Source: an uncultured delta proteobacterium (GTDB lineage: Bacteria; Desulfobacterota; Syntrophia; Syntrophales; Smithellaceae). From it: 64,000 nt of DNA. A program made the translations under genes and the position numbers. This document shows, one piece after another, positions 1 through 8,294 of the stretch. The notes beneath the pieces were generated by a model. The model saw only the letters and a list, made by a program, of their open reading frames with translations, did no database searches and was not told the origin of the DNA. Numbering within the stretch: the stretch's first letter is position 1; every line of letters starts with the position of its first letter. The DNA lies in assembly GCA_903907985.1 (NCBI GenBank), contig CAIVQG010000072.1:58577-122576 (forward strand), read 5' to 3'.

Positions 1-131
1 CTATTGCCTTGCTGGGTATTGTGAATCGGATAATGAAGGGCAACAATCCGTGCTAAACTTTTCATCAAACACTTCTATGCTTTCCACAACTCCCGTAAAG
101 AAATAATAGTATAGCGTTCTCCGGAATATCT

Positions 132-323
132 CTAAGCCTCATGGGCCTTTTTCGCATAAACTCTCTCATACGCCGCGCAGTATGGACAGACGCCATTCTC
201 GATATTCTTGACAAACCAGTAAGCGATCCCGCGCTGTTTCTTACGGGCATAATTGCATACCGGACATTCGACGCAACGCCGGGCCATTTGTTTATCTTTT
301 TCGGTTACAGAAGTTGATTTCAT
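132..323 (-). CDS. Small zinc-ribbon-like protein (paired CxxC motifs)
   Basis: 63 aa ORF with CVECPVCNYARKK...NGVCPYCAAYERVY; Cys pairs typical of a zinc ribbon. Confidence 0.6.
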   Translation of the reverse strand: MKSTSVTEKDKQMARRCVECPVCNYARKKQRGIAYWFVKNIENGVCPYCAAYERVYAKKAHEA

Positions 324-360
324 CTACAGCCCCCTTTTATTAATACAACTGCCTCTGCAA

Positions 361-915
361 TTATTTCATATTTCTCCGGCCCTCTTTTCCTTTTTCTTCG
401 TTTATGGTTGGCGATGGATGCGAGACGGACGGCACATCATCCCGCAGAGCATCGAGAATGTTTTGAAACGCGGCCCGGTTCTTATCATTCAGATCACAGA
501 GAATACGATGGGAATTATAGAGGGTTTTGGCCAGTTCGTCTCGATTCTCGTCACAGACGGCAATTCTTTCCATTTCGCAGGCCATTTGAAGATCGCTGTG
601 GATGATGTTGAAAACGGCAGGGAACCCGACTCCTTCGAGAATGCGGTCAATATCATCATGGAGGGAAAAGATCGTCGCCTTTCTACCGAAACGGTCATGG
701 ATGTAATTGGCGATTCTGGCCAGAAGGCCGAGACAGGTGCTGTCAATCATCCTGGTTTCCGTCAGATCGATCAGAATATCTTCAAAGTCTCCCCGGGCAA
801 AAAGATGATCGAGGTAATCGTCCAGAGATGCACCCATCTGATAGCGGACTTTGCCCGTCAGTTTGAGGATAACTACATTGCCTGTCCTGGCGAAACAAAC
901 AGTCCCCCGTTCCAT
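361..915 (-). CDS. STAS-domain anti-sigma factor antagonist-like protein
   Basis: 184 aa; VVILKLTGKVRYQMGASLDDYLDHL...ILIDLTETRMIDSTCLGLLARI is STAS-like with a candidate phospho-acceptor Ser in IDST; start abuts upstream response regulator stop. Confidence 0.8.
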   Translation of the reverse strand: MERGTVCFARTGNVVILKLTGKVRYQMGASLDDYLDHLFARGDFEDILIDLTETRMIDSTCLGLLARIANYIHDRFGRKATIFSLHDDIDRILEGVGFPAVFNIIHSDLQMACEMERIAVCDENRDELAKTLYNSHRILCDLNDKNRAAFQNILDALRDDVPSVSHPSPTINEEKGKEGRRNMK

Positions 916-2159
916 TATCCGGCCCTCCTGCTGATGAGAAGTATGGCAATATCATCGGGTGGGCCGACGATATTATCTAGTCCCAGCTTTTCCGCGATCC
1001 CCTCAACTGTTGGATTGTCGCTGCCCGTAAGAAGCCCCGCTAGATATTCTTCCTTCTCCTTCAACGTTTCATGGGGAAGAATTTCCATAATGCCATCGGA
1101 AAAGAGAGCCAGATCGAATCGCTCCGGGAGGGAAATGGTCTCGGCATGGTATTCGGCATAAGGGAAGAGGCCTACCGGAACGTTTTTGCCCGCAATGAAT
1201 ACCGATTGTGTTCCATTCCTGAGAATGGGACTCGGCGCCTGGCCACCGTTGGCGTACAGGAGCGTGTTATCCTTTATGGACAGAACGCCATAGAAGATCG
1301 TCGCATATTTGCCAATTTTTTCACTGAGCAGGGCCCGGTTCAAAATATCGAGCAGGATGGTTGGTTTCAGGATGTCGTATTCCCTTCCCTGGGCAAATCG
1401 TCGGAGATAGCGGTTAATATGGCTGCGCAGAAGAACGGTCACAATCGCCGAAGACACGCCATGGCCGGAAACATCAACCATGTAAAAACCGGTATGTTCG
1501 TCGTCAATGATGAAGTAATCGATAAAATCCCCGCTCAGGTAAAGGGAAGGATAAAGGACGCGGCTGAAGCGATATGGTCCCCGTTCCTGGTGGTTATCGG
1601 GAAAGAGATGAAACTGCATTTTCCGGGCTGCCGATTCGCCTTCTTCAAGTCTCCGGAGACTCTCCGTCAACTGCCGGTTCGCTGTTTCGAGATGCTCGAG
1701 GTGTTCCCTGTTTTCCCTCAACAGACGGGCGCGTTCCAGAGCTTTTTCGACGGCGTGCTTTATGACCATGATACCTTCAACGGGTTTGGCGATATAATCC
1801 CAGGCACCCAATTTGAGGGCCTTGATCACATCGTCTATGATACCCGTTCCCGTCACCATGATGATGGGCATTTCAGGATATTCTTCAGTCACTGTCTGCA
1901 GGACCTGCATCCCGTCGATCTCCGGCATGCGTACATCACACAAGACAAGATCGGGATGTTCCCGGCGGCACATGTCAATACCGATACGGCCGTTTCCGGC
2001 TTCAATGACATCGTGGCCGATAATTTTCAGAAAATCGGACAGAACCGCCCGCACGGAATCATCATCGTCAATGATCAGAATCCTGGCCTTTGTTCCCATA
2101 GGATCTCCCTGATGATCCCCTGAAGAGCCAATGTGCGGGCAATTCACCTTCCCGCACAT
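915..2159 (-). CDS. Response regulator with C-terminal PP2C/SpoIIE (RsbU-type) phosphatase
   Basis: REC domain (ILIIDDDDSVRAVL...LVLCDVRMPEIDG...KP) followed by PP2C-type GDFIDYFIIDDEHTGFYMVDVSGHGVSSAIVTVLL...LFSDGIME. Confidence 0.9.
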   Translation of the reverse strand: MCGKVNCPHIGSSGDHQGDPMGTKARILIIDDDDSVRAVLSDFLKIIGHDVIEAGNGRIGIDMCRREHPDLVLCDVRMPEIDGMQVLQTVTEEYPEMPIIMVTGTGIIDDVIKALKLGAWDYIAKPVEGIMVIKHAVEKALERARLLRENREHLEHLETANRQLTESLRRLEEGESAARKMQFHLFPDNHQERGPYRFSRVLYPSLYLSGDFIDYFIIDDEHTGFYMVDVSGHGVSSAIVTVLLRSHINRYLRRFAQGREYDILKPTILLDILNRALLSEKIGKYATIFYGVLSIKDNTLLYANGGQAPSPILRNGTQSVFIAGKNVPVGLFPYAEYHAETISLPERFDLALFSDGIMEILPHETLKEKEEYLAGLLTGSDNPTVEGIAEKLGLDNIVGPPDDIAILLISRRAG

Positions 2160-2489
2160 CCGTAAGCATTTCCCTGTATACAGCCGCCGATCCTATTCAT
2201 CCCCGCCAATAGGACTGCGAGCTTTATTATACACCTTTTTTTAAAAAAAATGCTGCAATATTTCCGGAGAATTTCTTCCAATTTACTGGATAAGAACTTC
2301 CTTTGTGTGATAAAAAAACATAGCAATATCGGCCTTGTGCAATAGCGACCAGTCCGGCATGACCAAACAAACGTGAAATGTTTAGTAACATCAACTATAT
2401 CCGTGTTAGACCATCCGCTCGCAGAAAATTTTCATTAAATCTGCACCTGCTAAACTTCTTCCCAAAAGCTTCTTCATGAACCAAGCGGA

Positions 2490-3617
2490 TCAGGCCAAAA
2501 GCGCCGCACCGATCCTCTCCTGCCGCGTCAGCAGCCGCCGCTGGCTGAGAGAACAAAGGGCTGCAAGATCGGTCTGCAATCGCTCCTGCTCCGGATCGGG
2601 ATCAATTCTTAAGCGTGCCAGGATCGCCCTCAAGCGTTCCGGAAGCGTAGCGGTGAGGTGCATCCAGGGAATAAGTATCGACAGAGAGACCGGCGCCTCC
2701 GGGCACTCCAGATCATCAGCTGCCTTCCCCGCCAGGACCTGCAACATCTCGATCAAGGCATGCACATCTCCCAGCTCTTTTTGCAACGGGCGGTCCGCCA
2801 CAGCCCCATGACGGCGGAGCGCCTCAATAGTAAGCACCTCCAGCCGGGCCAGCGCCCCTAAGATCGGTCCCGTCATCATCAGATCTTCATAACTGCTGAA
2901 TGGGATCACCATCGTCTCGTAGGCATTCCCTTCCTCGCCCAGAATAGCCGTTACCGGGAGGGAACAATCGGCAAGCACTATGCCGCCATGGGGCGACGGC
3001 TTGAGAAATGGCAAGGGCGAAGCTGCTGCCATGGCCAGCCCAGCAGTTTCCCGTGGCACTAGAAAGGCAGTGAATCGCTTTTTCCCCATTACTTCGGATG
3101 TAACAGCAATGACAATGTAGAGATCGGCGATGGGTCCGTTCGTCAGATAGGCCTTTTCGCCGTTTAGGAGAAAGCGGGTACCGTCGCGTTGTGCTTTTGC
3201 GGCCAAGTGTTTGGGATGAGCCCCATGGCCGGACTCCGAGACGGCAAAGGAAACAGTCAGATTTCCCCGGGCCATCTCCGGGAGAAGACGCTGCCGCTGT
3301 TCCTCATCGCCAAATCCGGAAATGAGAAAACGGGCCTCGACCTGTTGAACCAGCCAGGAGAGCGCCAGGCCAAGGTTATGGCCTTCGGCAACGAGTGCTT
3401 CACCGGCCACGATCAGGTCTCGCCAGTTCCCGCCGCATCCGCCGTAAGTTTCCGGAATGCCCACCTGGAAAAGGCCCCGATCCCCCATCCGCCGCCAGAG
3501 ATCGAGGGGGAAAGATTCTGTGCAGCCAAGATCATCACGGCGGGCAATATTTTCTCCTGCAAACAACACAAAGCGGTCCCGCAGGAGTCGATTTTCTAAA
3601 TCCCTATGCTCGGTCAT
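2490..3617 (-). CDS. Acyl-CoA dehydrogenase family protein
   Basis: 375 aa; GIPETYGGCGG...VSFAVSESGHGAHPKHLAAKAQRDGTRFLLNGEKAYLTNGPIADLY. Confidence 0.88.
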   Translation of the reverse strand: MTEHRDLENRLLRDRFVLFAGENIARRDDLGCTESFPLDLWRRMGDRGLFQVGIPETYGGCGGNWRDLIVAGEALVAEGHNLGLALSWLVQQVEARFLISGFGDEEQRQRLLPEMARGNLTVSFAVSESGHGAHPKHLAAKAQRDGTRFLLNGEKAYLTNGPIADLYIVIAVTSEVMGKKRFTAFLVPRETAGLAMAAASPLPFLKPSPHGGIVLADCSLPVTAILGEEGNAYETMVIPFSSYEDLMMTGPILGALARLEVLTIEALRRHGAVADRPLQKELGDVHALIEMLQVLAGKAADDLECPEAPVSLSILIPWMHLTATLPERLRAILARLRIDPDPEQERLQTDLAALCSLSQRRLLTRQERIGAALLA

Positions 3618-3618
3618 A

Positions 3619-5004
3619 TTACATCACCAATTCCTCGATGAAACTTATCAACTGGTTCAGATTCCTGCAAGGACGTACTTCATGACAATAGTGACTATAT
3701 GTGAAAATCTCACTGTCCGCCGTGCCCCATATTGCTTCCGGCTCGGGATTGAGCCAGATCAACCGGCGACAGCGATCCCGCATTTCCCCCAGAATCGAAT
3801 CCTCCGGATTAAGGTAATTGGAGCGCGCGTCACCGACAATAATCAGCGTCGTCTTCTTCGTCAGTATCTCCATGGAGTTCCGCTTGAAATGTCGGAAGGT
3901 CTCACCGTAGTCCGTCGTACCATCATAATTGACATCCGCTTTCTTAAGAACAATCTCGATGGCCTCGTTGATATCGTTTTCCTCAAATGTTTCAGTTACC
4001 TCCGTCAGACGGTCGACAAAAACGAAACTGTTCACCCGGTCGAAGCAATCCTGCAGGGAATACAAGAGATTCAGCATGAAATGCGCGGCCGACCATACAG
4101 AGCCGGAAACATCGCAAAGGGTAACAATCCGGCTCTTCCGGAGCGCCTTGCGCCGGTATTTCAATTCGAGGGGAACGCCGTTGTAGCGTGCCGCGGCCCG
4201 GAGCGTCTTCTTGACATCCAGATTTCCCCGGTTCCGGACGGCAAAGCGGCGGCTGCTGATGTTCTGGAGTTTGCGCACCAAAACACCGATGGCCTCGCGC
4301 ATCTCCAAAGTCTCCTTGGCCGTGAAGGACGAAAATGGCTTCTCGCCCAGTTGTTTGAGTCTTTCTCCCGCCTCGTCGCTTTTTCTTAAGCCCTGCTGAT
4401 CTGAGAGCGGCTCGAACATCAGCAACTGCTGTGCCCGGGCGAGGCGTTCCTCAAAATGCCTGGCCAGCAAAAGCCGGCTCGGGGCATCAATCCCCTTGGA
4501 ATTCTCTTTGATGAGCGCTTGGGCAGCGGAACCAGCGCGCACAATCTGCATCAGAATTTTCAGGCGGTTTCCCAACGGAGTCAGGTTGAACCTAACGGCC
4601 TGGGGTGAATCGTCGGACTCTGTCCGGATGCGATGCAACTCCTTCAGCAGAGAATGGGGGTCCCCCACCAGGAAATCTATAATGGCCTGATAATCGGCAT
4701 CCGTAGGAGAATCCTGCTTGAGGAGGTTGGTCACTTGCCGAATCTGCTCCCCGATCTGCCCGGCCTGATCCATGTCGGCGGCATCGAGCCTCAGTTCGTG
4801 GAAGAAAAGGTGATAGAGGTGGTTAAAGTGATTAAGTTCCCGTATGCTCTTCGCGAAGTTCGCCCGCAGGGCCGCCCGGAATTCCGGTTCGCAGGTGCAA
4901 TCGATCCGCTCCAGGTGACGTAGGCAGTCCAGGACCTCGGAAGTCGAGATCCTCATGCCCGACGCGCGGCATGAGGAAATAAATTTCAGTACAAGATTAA
5001 CCAT
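3619..5004 (-). CDS. VWA-domain (CoxE-like) protein
   Basis: 461 aa; MIDAS-like VTLCDVSGSVWS; followed by a MoxR ATPase gene upstream on the same strand. Confidence 0.85.
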   Translation of the reverse strand: MVNLVLKFISSCRASGMRISTSEVLDCLRHLERIDCTCEPEFRAALRANFAKSIRELNHFNHLYHLFFHELRLDAADMDQAGQIGEQIRQVTNLLKQDSPTDADYQAIIDFLVGDPHSLLKELHRIRTESDDSPQAVRFNLTPLGNRLKILMQIVRAGSAAQALIKENSKGIDAPSRLLLARHFEERLARAQQLLMFEPLSDQQGLRKSDEAGERLKQLGEKPFSSFTAKETLEMREAIGVLVRKLQNISSRRFAVRNRGNLDVKKTLRAAARYNGVPLELKYRRKALRKSRIVTLCDVSGSVWSAAHFMLNLLYSLQDCFDRVNSFVFVDRLTEVTETFEENDINEAIEIVLKKADVNYDGTTDYGETFRHFKRNSMEILTKKTTLIIVGDARSNYLNPEDSILGEMRDRCRRLIWLNPEPEAIWGTADSEIFTYSHYCHEVRPCRNLNQLISFIEELVM

Positions 5005-5015
5005 AATGGACAGCT

Positions 5016-5924
5016 TTAGAGAAGGACTTTATCGAGATTTTTTCGTACCTTTTCGATGTCGCTCTGATACTTGCAGACAACATTTAAAGTGTCGGACACG
5101 ACATCCGGAGACAGCGTTGCGGCCTGGAGCACCAACAGCGACTGTGCCCAATCGATGGATTCGGAGATGCTGGGATTCTTTTTCAGGTCCAGTGCGCGGA
5201 TCCGGCGAATCGCTTCGACCAGGCCCTGCACAAGTTTCTCCTCGATCCCCGGTACCTTGAGCCTCACGATGCGGATCTCCAGATCCCGTTCCGGATAGTC
5301 GATGTACAGATGAACACAACGGCGCTTCAAGGCGTCGCTCATATCGCGGTAGTTATTGGACGTAAGCAGAACAAAGGGAATGTGTACAGCCTTGCGCGTG
5401 CCCAACTCGGGGATGGAGACTTGAAAATCACTTAACAATTCAAGAAGGAAGGCCTCGAACTCGGGATCGGATTTGTCGACTTCGTCCAGCAGGAGAACTA
5501 CGGGTTTTGCCGAACTGATCGCCTGGAGGAGTGGCCGGGGCAAAATGAAGCGGTCGGAAAAAAAGGCGTCTTCCTGAGCAGCGATACGGTCCACCGCCGC
5601 GGTCAAAGTATCGGCGTCTGCGATTATGTCGTTGATCCGGCCCTTGACCATCTGGGTGTAAAGGAGCTGTTTGGCGTATTCCCATTCGTACAGCGCCTTT
5701 GACTCGTCCAGCCCTTCGTAGCACTGCAAGCGGATCAGCTCCCGATCCAGGCTGCGGGCCACGGCCTTGGCAAGTTCCGTCTTGCCGACGCCAGCGGGAC
5801 CTTCCACCAGAATCGGCTTCTGTGTCGCCTCTGCCAGAAAAACCACCGTCGCGATCTCGCGTGAAGGAATGTATCCGGCCGCGGTCAGTCGCACCTGAGC
5901 ATCGTCCACACTTTTATAATCCAT
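5016..5924 (-). CDS. MoxR-family AAA+ ATPase
   Basis: Walker A EGPAGVGKTELAKA, Walker B VVLLLDEVDKSDPEFEAFLLELLSDF; SD-like AAGGAAG upstream. Confidence 0.92.
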   Translation of the reverse strand: MDYKSVDDAQVRLTAAGYIPSREIATVVFLAEATQKPILVEGPAGVGKTELAKAVARSLDRELIRLQCYEGLDESKALYEWEYAKQLLYTQMVKGRINDIIADADTLTAAVDRIAAQEDAFFSDRFILPRPLLQAISSAKPVVLLLDEVDKSDPEFEAFLLELLSDFQVSIPELGTRKAVHIPFVLLTSNNYRDMSDALKRRCVHLYIDYPERDLEIRIVRLKVPGIEEKLVQGLVEAIRRIRALDLKKNPSISESIDWAQSLLVLQAATLSPDVVSDTLNVVCKYQSDIEKVRKNLDKVLL

Positions 5925-6175
5925 AAAAAACTTCCTTTTTTCTAGGGTCTTATATCAATCAGCCGCAGAGGTCAAGAAATTCAGGGTAAGCGGCTGTGCT
6001 AAACATGAATCAAAACATCAACTATGGATAATAAGAGAAACTTCGTTCCCAGGTATTTTTTTTAAAGCCTGTAATACTAATAAGTAAGAACTTCTCTTCG
6101 CCATCTCCTTTGCAAATTCGATTAATTATGGTAATTTTCGTTTATGAAAATCAGATCGCACATACCGGAGGTGTT

Positions 6176-6328
6176 ATGATAAGACGCTTCTAACTGCTCT
6201 GTATAGCGCTCATTCTGATTACCATGGGAGTGACCTCCGCAGTGCCTGGCATCAATGCTTCACCGCCCAAATACAGTCCACGTCAGGCAGCAACACCCTG
6301 GCAATCACACGATTGTTTCAATCAGTAA
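6176..6328 (+). pseudogene. Small signal-peptide-like ORF interrupted by an in-frame TAA at codon 6
   Basis: Translation MIRRF*LLCIALILITMGVTSAVPGINASPPKYSPRQAATPWQSHDCFNQ*; GGAGGT SD-like sequence upstream. Confidence 0.45.
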
Positions 6329-6365
6329 AGAATAAATAAATTTAATAAATGACGGAGATTGCTTT

Positions 6366-8222
6366 TTGAAAAAATTAACACTTAAACTTGTATCCATCCA
6401 CATTAAGGACTCACCTCAGGCTGTCCCTCTGGCTGCAGCAGCACTTAAAGCACAGCTCGATTCAGTTGACTCCATAAACCGGAAGCTGGATGTATCATTT
6501 CATGATTACACTATTGATAACTCTGCTGATTTCATAGCGGAGGACATCTGCAGACATATTCCGGATATGATCGGTTTCTCGACATACCTGTGGAACAAGC
6601 ACTTGGTAATGGAAATCTGCCGGATCATCAAAGAGAAATTCCCGGCTGTATTACTCTTCGCCGGTGGCGCAGAGGCAACAGCACTTCCTTTAACACTGAT
6701 CGCCAGCGCACCATTTGACTTTATCATTAAAGGTGAAGGTGAGATCGTCCTGACCCAAGTAATGAAAAGGCTGCTGAACGCAGATCAACTCGACGGCATA
6801 CCCGGGGTATTTTTAAAAGGCGCAAAGCTTAATCCGGGAAAAGACCAGCAGCCCGTCATGGACTTAAACTCCCTGCCCTCGCCTTTTCTTTCCGGAACAA
6901 TGGACCCCAGCCGTTATTCCGGCTTATGGTGGGAACTCTCCCGCGGATGTCCTTTTAAATGCGGTTTTTGTTTCGAATCAAGGGGGGTGGCAGGCGTCAG
7001 GCAAATTTCGTCAGAACGCATCCGGAGAGAACTGGAGCTCTTCGAAGAAAAAAAAGTGACCCAGATCTTTGTGCTAGACCCGACTTTTAACTGTGATATA
7101 AAGCGCGCCAAAAACATTCTGCGTATGATACGCAAAACGGCTCCGCTTATTCATTATACTTTTGAAATAAGGACAGAGTTTATCGACCGTGAAATCGCCG
7201 GACTATTTGCTGCACTTCACTGCAGCCTCCAGGTTGGACTGCAGAGCGCTCATCCTGAAGTGCTCGCCCACGTCAACAGAACCATCGACCCCGTTAAATA
7301 CGCTAAAAAAATAGCGCTGCTGAACCAAGCCGGCGCCATCTTCGGACTGGACCTGATCTACGGGCTGCCGGGTGATACACCCGATGGATTTCAAGAGAGC
7401 CTGAATTATGCTCTGAGTCTGCAGCCGAACCATCTCGATATTTTTCCGCTGGCTGTTATACCGGGGACAGCACTTTATGATCAGGCGGAATCCTTCTTGC
7501 TGAACTGTCTAAAAGACGCGCCTTACACACTGATCTCCTCGCCGGGTTTTTCCGAAGAAGGAATGTCGCAAGCCGAAGATCTGAAAAATGCCTGTGAAAT
7601 ATTTTACAACCGCGGAGGCGCTGCGGGCTGGATGTTCATGGCATTGGAAACACTGGCCATTGATCCTGCTGACTTTCTTTCCGATTTTGCAGTATATATA
7701 TCTTCCTGGAAAGAAACGTTGAAGCTCACAAGAGAGGAGATTACTGTTCTGCAATCCTCTTTTGTCGAAGAGCAGTTCACCAAAAATAACAAGAAAAAAC
7801 TCTTTCCTGTAATGGATGATATAATAAAAATTCATGGTGCGCTGAACCGTTCGCTTTATGCCGGACCGCAAGTAAAGGCAGTCAGCAGCAGTTTTACTGA
7901 TGAAGCCGTGTTTAGTTTATCACCCGGAACTATTTCTCTTTCCTTAAAATATGATTTTGATGACCTTATGACTGTCGGCGAACTTACCTTTGAAGAGTTC
8001 CTTGATTCCTATTCCCCGCAGAAATCATACCTGGTTGTTTATAATTGCGGCGGCGCTGTTAAAACACTGACAATAGATATCACTTTAAGCAGGCTGCTGC
8101 GCTCGTTTACAGGTAGCGATTCCCTCCGGCAAATCTGCGGCAGAAATAAAATAGAAACCCGAAAGAAGATTTATGAATTTCTGAATTATGCAGTTAAAGA
8201 ACAGATAATCCAGATCCGGTAA
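6366..8222 (+). CDS. B12-binding-domain radical SAM protein
   Basis: 618 aa; N-terminal cobalamin-binding-like region, radical SAM motif CPFKCGFC, GLPGDTPDGF. Confidence 0.9.
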   Translation: MKKLTLKLVSIHIKDSPQAVPLAAAALKAQLDSVDSINRKLDVSFHDYTIDNSADFIAEDICRHIPDMIGFSTYLWNKHLVMEICRIIKEKFPAVLLFAGGAEATALPLTLIASAPFDFIIKGEGEIVLTQVMKRLLNADQLDGIPGVFLKGAKLNPGKDQQPVMDLNSLPSPFLSGTMDPSRYSGLWWELSRGCPFKCGFCFESRGVAGVRQISSERIRRELELFEEKKVTQIFVLDPTFNCDIKRAKNILRMIRKTAPLIHYTFEIRTEFIDREIAGLFAALHCSLQVGLQSAHPEVLAHVNRTIDPVKYAKKIALLNQAGAIFGLDLIYGLPGDTPDGFQESLNYALSLQPNHLDIFPLAVIPGTALYDQAESFLLNCLKDAPYTLISSPGFSEEGMSQAEDLKNACEIFYNRGGAAGWMFMALETLAIDPADFLSDFAVYISSWKETLKLTREEITVLQSSFVEEQFTKNNKKKLFPVMDDIIKIHGALNRSLYAGPQVKAVSSSFTDEAVFSLSPGTISLSLKYDFDDLMTVGELTFEEFLDSYSPQKSYLVVYNCGGAVKTLTIDITLSRLLRSFTGSDSLRQICGRNKIETRKKIYEFLNYAVKEQIIQIR

Positions 8223-8294
8223 TTTGGTCATATCATCCCGCCATGATAAATAATCACAATTAGTGGATGTCATGTTTTTTTGCTTATTTATTGT

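Noticed and set aside
253-1161. Long + strand ORF (302 aa)
   Set aside because: Antisense to well-supported STAS and REC-PP2C genes; composition is that of a shadow ORF with no recognisable domain
1071-2123. Long + strand ORF (350 aa)
   Set aside because: Entirely antisense to the REC-PP2C gene; no domain signal
3457-4389. Long + strand ORF (310 aa)
   Set aside because: Antisense to the VWA gene, no domain signal
5926-5945. AAAAAAGGAAGTT before the MoxR gene, resembling the conserved leader motif
   Set aside because: Lies directly at Shine-Dalgarno position and lacks the upstream promoter module, so an ordinary ribosome-binding site explains it
2380-6030. AACATCAACTAT shared by two intergenic regions (about 2390 and 6017)
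   Set aside because: Too short and AT-rich to support a functional claim
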